This document shows, piece after piece, positions 1 through 7,310 of a DNA stretch of 15,043 nt. The stretch comes from an uncultured Clostridia bacterium (GTDB taxonomy: Bacteria > Bacillota > Clostridia > Peptostreptococcales > Anaerovoracaceae): assembly GCA_934277655.1 (NCBI GenBank), contig CAKQVC010000020.1:1-15043 (forward strand). Reading direction: 5' to 3'. Under the pieces are notes generated by a model. That model was not told the origin of the DNA, did not search any database, and was given only the letters and a program-made list of their open reading frames with translations. The first letter of the stretch is position 1, and every line of letters begins with the position of its first letter. Made by a program: the position numbers and the translations under genes.

Positions 1-15
1 TGTTTTCTTTTTCAT
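1..15 (-). CDS. 5' end of a leftward gene, cut by the window edge
   Basis: Only the first five codons (MKKKT) lie in the window. The start is chosen because a strong ribosome site (GAAAGGAG) lies 9 bases before the ATG. Two nearer ATGs in another frame hit a stop after three codons. The Lys-rich beginning could suit a signal peptide, but the product cannot be identified. The gene lies beyond a terminator, so it is probably a separate transcription unit from ispH. Confidence 0.45.
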
Positions 16-83
16 TTCATCATGCTCCTTTCAACTTTTACATTTTTAGTTTGGAGCTTTTTCTGAAAAATATACAGACAAAT

Positions 84-92
84 TTTATACCA
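84..92 (-). promoter_or_regulatory. Possible extended -10 promoter for the left-edge gene
   Basis: On the minus strand the sequence reads TGGTATAAA, an extended -10 element (TGn plus a 5/6 match to TATAAT). It sits about 70 bases before the left-edge start codon and downstream of the ispH terminator. There is no good -35 hexamer at 16-18 bases, so this is a weak call. Confidence 0.3.
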
Positions 93-140
93 ATTCACAT
101 TTTCCCATTATTCTTTGTTTTACCAAAGCATGTTTTACTT

Positions 141-172
141 ATACATAAAAGCCGGTACATTGCTGTACCGGC
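141..172 (-). terminator. Rho-independent terminator after ispH-S1
   Basis: A perfect 9-bp stem (GCCGGTACA / TGTACCGGC, 151-172) with a 4-base loop is followed on the minus strand by TTTTATGT. It lies about 95 bases past the ispH-S1 stop and ends the long leftward gene string. It is the only convincing intrinsic terminator in the window. Confidence 0.85.
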
Positions 173-208
173 CCTCTGTTTCATTTCTGATTGAAACCAC
201 ATGATGGT

Positions 209-227
209 ATATTTCCTGAAGAAATAT
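209..227 (-). other. Small 3'-UTR hairpin downstream of ispH-S1
   Basis: A 7-bp inverted repeat (ATATTTC / GAAATAT) with a 5-base loop lies between the ispH-S1 stop and the main terminator. It has no U-tract, so it is not a terminator. It could stabilise the transcript's 3' end or have no function. Confidence 0.35.
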
Positions 228-264
228 CAGAAGATACGCTATAAGATATCAAATCTTTTCGCTT

Positions 265-2238
265 TTATTCCTCGTCCTCAGCCTCAACTTCTTCTGCCTC
301 TTCAGCTTCCGGAGTTTCTAAAGCCTGCTTAATGCTCAGGCTGATTCTCTTTCTTTCTGTATCAATATCAAGAATCTTAGCATTTACAGTTTGTCCAACT
401 GTTAATTCATCTGCAATATCAGTAACTCTCTTGTTATCAACTTCAGAAATGTGAACCAGTCCGTCAAGACCCGGCTCCAGTTCTACGAATGCACCATATT
501 CTTTCAGCTGTACAACCTTACCTGTAACAACCTGTCCAATCCAGTATTTTTCATCAATTACGGACCAAGGTTCCGGTGTAGTCTGCTTTAAGCCTAAAGA
601 AATCTTGCCTTTTTCATCGTTCATGGATAAAATCTTAACCTGAACTCTGTCCCCAATCTGAAGAACTTCCTGTGGATGCTTTAATTTACCCCAGGAGATT
701 TCAGAAATATGTAACAGACCATCAATTCCGCCAAGATCTACGAATGCACCGTAATCAGTAAATCTCATTACTGTACCTTCAACCACATCGTCAACGTGAA
801 GTCTTTCCCATGCTTCTTTCTTCTTCTGTTCTTTTTCTTCCAGAAGGATCAGTTTGTGTGAGAATACAGCTCTGCCTCTCTTCTGATCAACTTTTGTAAC
901 CTTTACTGCTAATTCCTGTCCGATAAATTCTTCCGGATTTTCAACGTACTTGTCGGAAATCTGGGACAGTGGAATAAATCCAGATACTTCTTTGTATGCT
1001 CCGATCACGCCACCATTAACTTTTCTAACCACTTTAACGTTAATGATGGATTTATTCTCATAGGCTTCAAGAATTTCTGCCCAGTGTTCATTTACTTCTA
1101 ATTTCTTCTTAGAAAGCAGAATCACACCGTCGCCGTCATCAGTCTTGATCACTTTAGCCTGAATCTCGTCACCAGCTTTGAATAAATCTGTTAGTTTCTG
1201 GTCCCCTTCCAATGTTACTTCGTCTTTCGGAATCACTCCGTCTTTTTTGCATCCCATGTTAACGATGATTTCTTTTTCAGTAACTTGGTGTACCTTTCCG
1301 TTAACAGTTTCGCCAATTCTTGGTAGTCTTAAGGATTTTTCAATATCATCCATTAAGTCCATCATGTTTAATTCGTTCATTTCAGTGATTTGTTCACTCA
1401 TGGTAGCAATAACCTCCTTAATTACGCATTCAGGTGTCGATGCACCTGCTGCAACTCCTATTTTATTATATTTTAGGACTTGATGCAATGGTAAATCTGC
1501 GATTTTTTCAATAAAAAATGTATTTTTGCAAATTTTTTTGGAAATCTGATACAATTTTTGTGTATTAGAACTGTTTTTACCTCCAATTATAACCATCGCA
1601 TCCGCTTTTTCTGCCAGTTTTTTACATCTATTCTGTCGTTCAGAAGTTGCATTACAGATGGTGTTGTTCATGACATAGTGCTTTTTTTTCCTTTTAAAAA
1701 CATCTGTGACTTCTTCCATCATTTCTTTCTTTATCGTTGTCTGGCAGACAATAAAAAGATGGTCTTCTGCTACTTCTTCTGCCTTTTCTTTGCTGTCAAG
1801 GATGAGTGCAGTCTGGTTGCACCATCCATTAATTCCGATGACTTCCGGATGGTTCTGGTCTCCGATGATAACAACTTGATAGCCTGCTCTGTAAGCTTCT
1901 GCCGCCAGGACCTGGATTTTTCTGACGAAAGGACAGGTTGCATCAATGATCTGGATGTTTCGGTAATCGGCTTCTTTAAAAAAAGCTTCTGTTTCTCCGT
2001 GAGATCTGACGATGACAACATCTTGTGGCGTAATGTTTTCCAGAGTGTCTGCAATCAGAACACCTCTGCTCTTCAGCTCGTCCGTAACGACGCGATTATG
2101 GATCAACGGTCCGAAAGTATAAATAATTCCGTCCGTGTTTTCCCGGATCTTCCGAGAAATCTGCTCTTCTGTTTTCTCCATTGCCTGTTTCACACCAAAA
2201 CAAAATCCCGAGTTTTTTGCCAGTTCAATTCTACTCAT
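265..2238 (-). CDS. ispH: 4-hydroxy-3-methylbut-2-enyl diphosphate reductase fused to four S1 RNA-binding domains
   Basis: The N-terminal part (about residues 1-283) is IspH, the 4Fe-4S enzyme of the last step of the MEP isoprenoid pathway, which makes IPP and DMAPP. The three cluster cysteines are visible: C13 (GFCFGV), C102 (ATCPFV) and C195 (ICNATSERQ). Expected substrate-site residues H47, H130 and E132 are also present. Residues about 308-639 form four S1 domains like those of ribosomal protein S1, followed by an acidic tail. The length is 657 aa. This fusion is known in Clostridia and probably also supplies the S1-like function. The start at 2238 gives the conserved MSRIELAKNSGFCFGV beginning. 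An upstream ATG at 2298 would add 20 residues inside rarA and was not used. The ATG overlaps the rarA stop by 8 bases (ATGAGTAG), suggesting translational coupling. Confidence 0.95.
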   Translation of the reverse strand: MSRIELAKNSGFCFGVKQAMEKTEEQISRKIRENTDGIIYTFGPLIHNRVVTDELKSRGVLIADTLENITPQDVVIVRSHGETEAFFKEADYRNIQIIDATCPFVRKIQVLAAEAYRAGYQVVIIGDQNHPEVIGINGWCNQTALILDSKEKAEEVAEDHLFIVCQTTIKKEMMEEVTDVFKRKKKHYVMNNTICNATSERQNRCKKLAEKADAMVIIGGKNSSNTQKLYQISKKICKNTFFIEKIADLPLHQVLKYNKIGVAAGASTPECVIKEVIATMSEQITEMNELNMMDLMDDIEKSLRLPRIGETVNGKVHQVTEKEIIVNMGCKKDGVIPKDEVTLEGDQKLTDLFKAGDEIQAKVIKTDDGDGVILLSKKKLEVNEHWAEILEAYENKSIINVKVVRKVNGGVIGAYKEVSGFIPLSQISDKYVENPEEFIGQELAVKVTKVDQKRGRAVFSHKLILLEEKEQKKKEAWERLHVDDVVEGTVMRFTDYGAFVDLGGIDGLLHISEISWGKLKHPQEVLQIGDRVQVKILSMNDEKGKISLGLKQTTPEPWSVIDEKYWIGQVVTGKVVQLKEYGAFVELEPGLDGLVHISEVDNKRVTDIADELTVGQTVNAKILDIDTERKRISLSIKQALETPEAEEAEEVEAEDEE

Positions 2239-3517
2239 ATGCCTTTTTACCTTTTTCCAATCCTTCCAGATATTTTTTAAATGCTTTCTCTGAACCATTT
2301 TCTGTCGGATGGTAGTATTTTACGCCTTCTTTATACAAATTATCCGGAAGATACTGCTGTTCCACATACCCGCCATACGCATGCGGATACTTATAACCTT
2401 CTCCGTATCCCAGATCAGTAGCTCCCTTGTAATGGCTGTCTTTCAAATGATCCGGCACATCATCGATTTTCTTATGTCGAATATCTGCCATTGCAGCCTC
2501 GTAAGCAGCGTTGGCAGCATTGGACTTCGGTGCAGATGCCATTAAAATGACGGCCTGGCTCAGGTTTATGACTGCCTCTGGCAATCCCACCATCAGAGAT
2601 GCCTGGACGCAAGCTGTTACAATGGAAATTGCCGATGGATATGCCATCCCGACATCTTCACTTGCCATGACCAGCAATCTCCGCCCGATCATCTGGATGT
2701 CTGCTCCACCATCAATCAACCGCGCAAAGTAATGGATCGCCGCATCCGGATCACTGCCGCGTATGGATTTTTGCAAGGCACTGAGCAGGTTATAGCGGTC
2801 ATTTCCCTTGTCATAAAACCCCACTTTTCGCTGCATCGCTTCTGATACGATCGCTTTATCGATAACTTGTCCCTCATTTAGGTTGTCCACAATAAATCCA
2901 ATGGTATCCAGAGTTACCCGGGCATCGCCGCCTGCCAGCTCGGCAAGAACTTTCAGTGCCTCTTCATCATAGCAGATATGCAGATTCCCAAATCCCTTTT
3001 CTGGGTCTTCCAGTGTCCTCTTCATGATCGTCATCAGATTATCCGGAGTCAAAGCCTTGAACTCATAGATATTTCTGACTCTGCTGATGATCGCATTATT
3101 CACTGCAAAATACGGGTTTTCGGTCGTGCTTCCGATAAACTTGATTACACCCTCTTCCAGCGCTTTGAGCAGGCTGTCCTGCTGTAGTTTATTCCATCTG
3201 TGAAATTCGTCTATGTATACATATGTTGTTTTCTTTTCAAGGCCATAAAAACTCAACTTTGCGTTTTCGATCAGCGTCTTTAATTCCTTTGTGCCGGTTT
3301 CCGACGCATTGATTTCATGAAAGTTCCCGTCCATTTCTCTTGCTATGATACGTGCAAGTGTTGTCTTTCCTGTTCCGGACGGTCCAAAAAAAATAGCCGA
3401 ATCAAAGGTTTTATTCTTGATAGAATTATAAAAGAGTGAGCCGGGATACATAAAATGTTCCTGACCCACAAATTCTTCCAGCTTATCCGGCCGCATTCTT
3501 GTAGAAAGTGGAATCAT
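2231..3517 (-). CDS. rarA: Replication-associated recombination protein A (RarA/MgsA), AAA+ ATPase
   Basis: RarA is a clamp-loader-like AAA+ ATPase that acts at stalled replication forks. Visible motifs are Walker A GPSGTGKT (residues 45-52), Walker B YVYIDEFHR (99-107), sensor 1 GSTTENPYF (129-137), the SRVR arginine-finger region (145-148) and the sensor-2 region AGGDAR (195-200). The C-terminal half (about 245-428) is the family's tetramerisation part, with the typical PKSNAAN and YKYPHAYGGYV stretches. The length is 428 aa, normal for the family. The start at 3517 has AGGAG at good spacing and begins MIPLSTRMRP, as in other RarA proteins; the longer form from 3550 would overlap the upstream gene. 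The ribosome site overlaps the stop of the SPOR gene, and the 3' end overlaps ispH by 8 bases. Confidence 0.95.
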   Translation of the reverse strand: MIPLSTRMRPDKLEEFVGQEHFMYPGSLFYNSIKNKTFDSAIFFGPSGTGKTTLARIIAREMDGNFHEINASETGTKELKTLIENAKLSFYGLEKKTTYVYIDEFHRWNKLQQDSLLKALEEGVIKFIGSTTENPYFAVNNAIISRVRNIYEFKALTPDNLMTIMKRTLEDPEKGFGNLHICYDEEALKVLAELAGGDARVTLDTIGFIVDNLNEGQVIDKAIVSEAMQRKVGFYDKGNDRYNLLSALQKSIRGSDPDAAIHYFARLIDGGADIQMIGRRLLVMASEDVGMAYPSAISIVTACVQASLMVGLPEAVINLSQAVILMASAPKSNAANAAYEAAMADIRHKKIDDVPDHLKDSHYKGATDLGYGEGYKYPHAYGGYVEQQYLPDNLYKEGVKYYHPTENGSEKAFKKYLEGLEKGKKAYE

Positions 3518-3527
3518 TTTGTTTCTC

Positions 3528-4127
3528 CTAAGAAGATGTAATAAAAACATCTGTGATTTCTTTTTCTTTTGATTCGTCCAGTGCTTTCAGTGCCTCCTCT
3601 TTTTCCTTGATAACTGCGCTTATAACCTTAAATTTCCCGTCCTGTTCTTTGATCTGCGTCTCTATCCCCTTCGCCTCAAGTTCCTGTTTCAGCTTTTCTG
3701 CAGCTTCTTTGTCAGAAAATGCACCGAACTGAAGTGCATAGTTTTTTTCCTCTCCTGCTGTGGAAAAGCTGCTCTCTGCAGCACTTTTCTCCCTGTCAAC
3801 GGTCTGGTTATCTTCATTGTTTTCTTCTGCTTTCGCAGCTGTATCTGCCAGATCAGACGATGAATTTTTCTCTTTCGAATTGTCATTTTGTTCATCCTCT
3901 GATTTTGCGAGATCGTCACTGTTTTTTAATATTACCGGACTTATATCAGCATTATACCCTATTATCGGACCAATTACAAACCTGGCAGTCAAAAAACCTA
4001 AAAGAACTGCCGCAAAAATAATTCCGATTGCTGCCAGAAAACTTGCTTTACGGTTTCCATCCGGCGATTTTCTTCTTCTCACTTTCCTTCTGCGTCCGCG
4101 GTTCATGCGGCTCATCCGATCGGTCAT
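3528..4127 (-). CDS. SPOR-domain single-pass membrane protein
   Basis: The 199-aa protein has a very basic N-terminus (about residues 9-27), one membrane helix (about 29-56), a long acidic Ser/Glu/Asn-rich linker (about 65-127) and a C-terminal SPOR-like domain (about 129-199). The SPOR part starts YALQFGAFSDKEAAEKL. SPOR domains bind denuded glycan strands of peptidoglycan, often at the division septum or the spore envelope. The topology (N-in, C-out) suits a wall-binding protein. A GGGAGG ribosome site lies 8 bases before the ATG. It lies 11 bases ahead of rarA and 77 bases after the DUF6382-like gene. Its exact role is unknown; septal or sporulation wall remodelling is an inference from the domain. 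Confidence 0.85.
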   Translation of the reverse strand: MTDRMSRMNRGRRRKVRRRKSPDGNRKASFLAAIGIIFAAVLLGFLTARFVIGPIIGYNADISPVILKNSDDLAKSEDEQNDNSKEKNSSSDLADTAAKAEENNEDNQTVDREKSAAESSFSTAGEEKNYALQFGAFSDKEAAEKLKQELEAKGIETQIKEQDGKFKVISAVIKEKEEALKALDESKEKEITDVFITSS

Positions 4128-4204
4128 AGATGCTACCTCCCTGTGTTCTTTCTACAGTCTATGTCAGTGGGATTTCGTCTATGACCGTTCTTGCTTTAAA
4201 TATT

Positions 4205-4735
4205 CTATTGTATCTCGCACAGCCGTATTTCCTGTTTTAGTTCTTCTAAAAAACTGATCACTCTCTCGGTTCTCAGATTCCCGCAACTCAATAACTGGCT
4301 GACTGTCTCCAGATACATTTTTCCATTTTCTGTCGTTTGTCTTTCTAAGCGGGAAAGCAGATATCCCAACTTGGTTTTTTCACTGTGATTTTGTTTTTCC
4401 GGTATATATGTAAGTCTCACGGTATGAAAACCTTCGCTGACATAAAGCGTTTCCGGTGTGAGCACGATTTCATCCGAAAATATCAGGTACTCCCTGCATT
4501 GATCCAGAAGCTCCAGCACCCTTTCTACGATCGTCAGCATGCTGGCTGCATCAATCTGATGAAGATCCGCAAGCCTGCAGTATCCTGACGTGTCATAAAT
4601 GCCTCTCATAAAATTTTTTCCTTTTATCACGTTCATCGGTAGAATTGCTTTACATGCGCTGCTTGTCAGCATGTCCAGTCTCAGACTGTAGAAATCCTCT
4701 TCCTTTTTTAAATCAACACTGACCGTATTTTTCAT
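4205..4735 (-). CDS. DUF6382-like protein of the Tad pilus locus, without an FHA domain
   Basis: This 176-aa soluble protein resembles, from memory, the N-terminal DUF6382 region of FHA-domain proteins found next to Tad loci in Lachnospiraceae. The similar core is the stretch YDTSGYCRLADL (about 47-58), an LELLDQCREYLI helix and LTPETLYVSEG. In the usual form I recall, this region is followed by a linker, membrane helices and an FHA domain. Here the protein ends after a helical tail. The next 77 bases show no FHA remnant. There is no signal peptide or membrane helix. A GGAGG-rich ribosome site overlaps the stop of the upstream TadE-like gene, so the two are probably co-translated. Function is unknown; assignment to the pilus system rests on context. 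Confidence 0.7.
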   Translation of the reverse strand: MKNTVSVDLKKEEDFYSLRLDMLTSSACKAILPMNVIKGKNFMRGIYDTSGYCRLADLHQIDAASMLTIVERVLELLDQCREYLIFSDEIVLTPETLYVSEGFHTVRLTYIPEKQNHSEKTKLGYLLSRLERQTTENGKMYLETVSQLLSCGNLRTERVISFLEELKQEIRLCEIQ

Positions 4736-4757
4736 TTTTTGCTTTTCTCCCCTCCTT

Positions 4758-5459
4758 TCAGCCTCCGCAGATGGTGCATGGTGTGAATCCTCTGCTTTTA
4801 GCGTCCTCCGCTTCCAACTCCATCTGATACTCTGTACCGCCGCTGTAATCTCTTACATAGCGGCAGGAGGCTTTGTGATACCTGAGTCCATATTTCGGGA
4901 AAATCCATACTTTCTGTGAATTTTCATTCCTTGCAAAATCTTCCGCACTCAAACCCTTTCCGTTTTCTTGTTTCCCGGTAAATCCTCTGGCAATTAAAGT
5001 CTCTTGAAAGTTGATCTTTCCCCTGATGCCGACAGGATTTTCTACGGTAAAATCTGCTTCTGTCTGCAGCCGGATCAGATCACTGATCCCATTTTCTTCA
5101 TATAAATATCTGAATTTTTTTACTGTAAATTTCGTGATCCTGGGATTTTCTTTTAAAATTTTCTGACGCAGATGCAATGCCTGCACGGATGCCGGTTTTA
5201 TATCGTTATATGCATCAAGACAAATTTTATGCATTTCTTCCGCAGTAGAGAATCCGATATTCTCACAAATAGCGATCACATGTATAAGTAGTGCCATGGC
5301 ACATATACATAAAATCAGTACAGGAAGCGTCATAGATGCTTCCACAAGATAGCTCCCTTTTCTATCATGCACAATCTTGTCCCCATGCTCACTTCTATCC
5401 TGGCACAGACTCTCTGACTCTTTCATATCCGTACTTTTAATAAGCTTCTTCAAATTCAT
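4758..5459 (-). CDS. TadE-like pseudopilin with a C-terminal His/Cys3 metal-binding-like tail
   Basis: The 233-aa protein has a hydrophilic leader, then GSYLVEASMTLPVLILCICA. G35 and E40 fit the type IV prepilin rule (cleavage after Gly, Glu at +5), followed by one membrane helix (about 43-65) and a mainly extracellular domain. The last 45 residues contain YHKASC (H195, C199) and CTIC (C228, C231), a probable zinc-binding site similar to Ada-like cysteine motifs on other Lachnospiraceae exported proteins. Its likely role is a minor pilin or assembly factor of the Tad pilus. The start at 5459 overlaps the preceding gene by 23 bases but has no good ribosome site. An ATG at 5426 is a possible alternative, and coupling to the upstream gene is likely. 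Confidence 0.8.
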   Translation of the reverse strand: MNLKKLIKSTDMKESESLCQDRSEHGDKIVHDRKGSYLVEASMTLPVLILCICAMALLIHVIAICENIGFSTAEEMHKICLDAYNDIKPASVQALHLRQKILKENPRITKFTVKKFRYLYEENGISDLIRLQTEADFTVENPVGIRGKINFQETLIARGFTGKQENGKGLSAEDFARNENSQKVWIFPKYGLRYHKASCRYVRDYSGGTEYQMELEAEDAKSRGFTPCTICGG

Positions 5460-6864
5460 ATTTTTTATTGTTTACGTTCATTTCATACTTCAACCCGGTG
5501 TAATAGTCTTTTAGCAGAAAGTTGTCCAGATAAAGATATTTTAAGTTAATCTGGATCAAGTCCATCATTCGCAACATTCTGGTTTCCTGTGACACACCGC
5601 TGAGCAGCACATGCAGATACATCCGGTAAGAAATTCCTTCAATTTTCTGCGGCTTGATATATCTGGTTCCTGAACCGTCCATATTTTCGTCTTTTCTTTT
5701 CTCTCCTGACTGACCGCCGCTATCTGCTTTTTCTCCTGTTTCTGGATCCTCGCTGCCTGCCGGTTCGTCTGCGAACTCTGATTCAAGTACATTTTCCAGG
5801 GTAATTGCCCAGTTTTCATCTTTTTTCAGAACAGGGACGCTCTTTCCATCCTGCAGAAGCTTCCAGTCATTTTCTGCTTCCAACCAGGCCCATGTTTCCA
5901 GGATAACTGCCTGCAAAGCTGTTGCCGCAGGTCCCGGTGTGATGAGCTGTGCTGCTGCCAGGGCTGCTTCTCTTTTTTCACTGCAGCTATATAGATATGC
6001 TAGATTCAATCCATTTCTCAGAAGTTTTAACGTCGTCGCAGTTGACTTCAAACTCCGTGCATCATCTGTTTTTCCTGTCAGAAGATATTCCATTTCATTG
6101 CAAAAAAAAGTTTCTCCCAGTTCTTTATCATCTACATGATCACGAAAAAAACGCTCGGTATAGAGGCTGATTGCTCCTCCTGCTACCAGGTTTTTGGGAT
6201 TGAGCCCGTCTTTCAATGCTTTTGTAAGTGCAGAAACGTCAACCTTCTGTACTTTTCCTTTCGACGGAAGGGTGCTCAAGATCCTTTGGTTACGGATAAC
6301 CCGGTTTGAACTGCCTGTTTCGGTCTCATCTGCTGCTTCATATGTCGTCGATTCTGATTGTATCGCAGTACTTTCGTTGTTTTCTCTTCCACATTCTTCC
6401 CTGTACTTGGTGTTCTGCCTTGGTTTCACTCCGGAAGCTACGATTTCTTTTAACTGTGCCGAAAAAACTTCCGGTTCTGTCAGCGAAAAAGTATCCAGCG
6501 AAACATGAATATCCCCATATGTAATATATTTTTTCTCACGAAAGGTACTTCCCGCATAAAAATCCAGTTTTTCCTCTGCTGTAAAGGTATCTGCATAAAA
6601 CCCGAAAAAGCCGTATCGATCTTTCAGATATCGATCATATTCTCCAAGAATGCTCCTTCCCCAGGTGCGTCCGAAGTCCTTTGCTGCCGACGCAATTGCC
6701 AGCTGTCCTGAAGCCGCCAGAACTGCCCATACAAAAATCATCATAGCAGACAGGAATATGGTCAGAAATACAATATAAGAGCCTTTCTTTCCACACTTCT
6801 GCTCATTAAGAATTTTGAGCTTGCTGCCTGCGTTGATGTCTGCTGCTACATATTTTTCTTTCAT
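5437..6864 (-). CDS. TadG-like pilus-locus membrane protein (DUF5702-like)
   Basis: The 475-aa protein has a short cytoplasmic N-terminus, GSYIVFLTIFLSAMMIFVWA at about 28-47 in one membrane helix (about 30-52), and a large outside domain. The stretch LGEYDRYLKDRYGFFGFYAD (about 73-92) is typical of TadG-like proteins of Clostridia that I associate with DUF5702. A low-complexity linker rich in Glu, Asp, Gly and Ser lies about 368-395. Compared with the TadE-like neighbour, the prepilin Glu at +5 is replaced by Phe (F33), so processing by a prepilin peptidase is doubtful. The start codon overlaps the stop of the small TadE-like gene as ATGA. Its likely role is a minor pilus or anchoring subunit; the precise function is not known. 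Confidence 0.75.
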   Translation of the reverse strand: MKEKYVAADINAGSKLKILNEQKCGKKGSYIVFLTIFLSAMMIFVWAVLAASGQLAIASAAKDFGRTWGRSILGEYDRYLKDRYGFFGFYADTFTAEEKLDFYAGSTFREKKYITYGDIHVSLDTFSLTEPEVFSAQLKEIVASGVKPRQNTKYREECGRENNESTAIQSESTTYEAADETETGSSNRVIRNQRILSTLPSKGKVQKVDVSALTKALKDGLNPKNLVAGGAISLYTERFFRDHVDDKELGETFFCNEMEYLLTGKTDDARSLKSTATTLKLLRNGLNLAYLYSCSEKREAALAAAQLITPGPAATALQAVILETWAWLEAENDWKLLQDGKSVPVLKKDENWAITLENVLESEFADEPAGSEDPETGEKADSGGQSGEKRKDENMDGSGTRYIKPQKIEGISYRMYLHVLLSGVSQETRMLRMMDLIQINLKYLYLDNFLLKDYYTGLKYEMNVNNKKYEFEEAY

Positions 6865-7049
6865 TGCGTGATCACATCGTATAGTCGTACTTTGGTCACT
6901 TCCCGTGTTTCATAAATTCCGATCCGATCCACATCATGCTCTGCAGTCTGCTTTTCCAATCCTTTATAAAACTGCATCATCAGACTGATCAGTGCAATGA
7001 GAATCAGACAGGTTATCGGAAAGATCATAGTCGCTTCTATCATTTTCAT
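6861..7049 (-). CDS. Small TadE-like pseudopilin with no leader peptide
   Basis: The 62-aa protein begins MKMIEATMIFPITCLILIAL, aligning with the mature part of TadE-like pilins (V-E-A-x-M-x-x-P). Glu is already at position 5 and no leader or Gly precedes it. One membrane helix (about 8-27) is followed by a short charged tail. An AAAGGAG ribosome site lies 8 bases before the ATG. No in-frame start codon exists between this ATG and the upstream flp stop, which is in the same frame 21 bases earlier, so a longer form with a leader is not available. It overlaps the next gene as ATGA. It is probably a minor pseudopilin or assembly partner. Confidence 0.75.
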   Translation of the reverse strand: MKMIEATMIFPITCLILIALISLMMQFYKGLEKQTAEHDVDRIGIYETREVTKVRLYDVITQ

Positions 7050-7067
7050 TTCTGCTGCTCCTTTGTT

Positions 7068-7289
7068 TCAGAACTGTGCTTTGTTCAGTGAGCTGAAAGT
7101 GTTATTGACAAAATCCGTGATCTGTCCCTTAAAGATCAGCCCCAGTCCGACTGCAATCGCAATGAGAATGGCTACCTGTACCAGCTCCATCCCTCTCTTG
7201 CTTCTGAAGCAATTCTCCTTTTTTCCAGTTTCTTTTCTCTGATCTTCCTTTAAAGATGTCTTTCTGTGCGTTCTGTTCTTGCTGTTCAT
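7068..7289 (-). CDS. flp: Flp1-like type IVb pilin (predicted major pilin)
   Basis: The 73-aa protein has a long basic, hydrophilic N-terminal segment (residues 1-33), then MELVQVAILIAIAVGLGLIF (34-53), a classic Flp-type hydrophobic helix, and the short tail KGQITDFVNNTFSSLNKAQF. This matches the Flp1-like pilins of Clostridia in length and pattern. The likely cleavage is after G33. That puts Glu at +2, not the usual +5, which is odd. A GGAGG ribosome site lies 6-7 bases before the ATG. It sits between the tadC and tadE-like genes, as expected for a pilin in this type of locus. Confidence 0.85.
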   Translation of the reverse strand: MNSKNRTHRKTSLKEDQRKETGKKENCFRSKRGMELVQVAILIAIAVGLGLIFKGQITDFVNNTFSSLNKAQF

Positions 7290-7310
7290 TTTTTGCCTCC
7301 ATTTCTTTAT

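Noticed and set aside
1178..1483. Other plus-strand frames of 60-130 aa opposite the leftward genes, of which this is one example
   Set aside because: They are antisense shadows without ribosome sites or recognisable motifs.
1558..2280. 240-aa open frame on the plus strand opposite ispH
   Set aside because: It is antisense to a highly conserved enzyme, is rich in Cys, Phe and Ser as expected from a shadow frame, and resembles no known family.
2239..2298. Longer ispH start adding 20 residues
   Set aside because: The extra residues lie inside rarA, lack a good ribosome site, and the conserved IspH N-terminus begins at 2238.
3518..3550. Longer rarA start adding 11 residues
   Set aside because: It would overlap the SPOR gene, while AGGAG at the right distance supports 3517.
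7050..7070. Read-through fusion of flp and the small TadE (same frame, one TGA between)
   Set aside because: A proper ribosome site and ATG follow the stop, both products are complete, and nothing suggests recoding.
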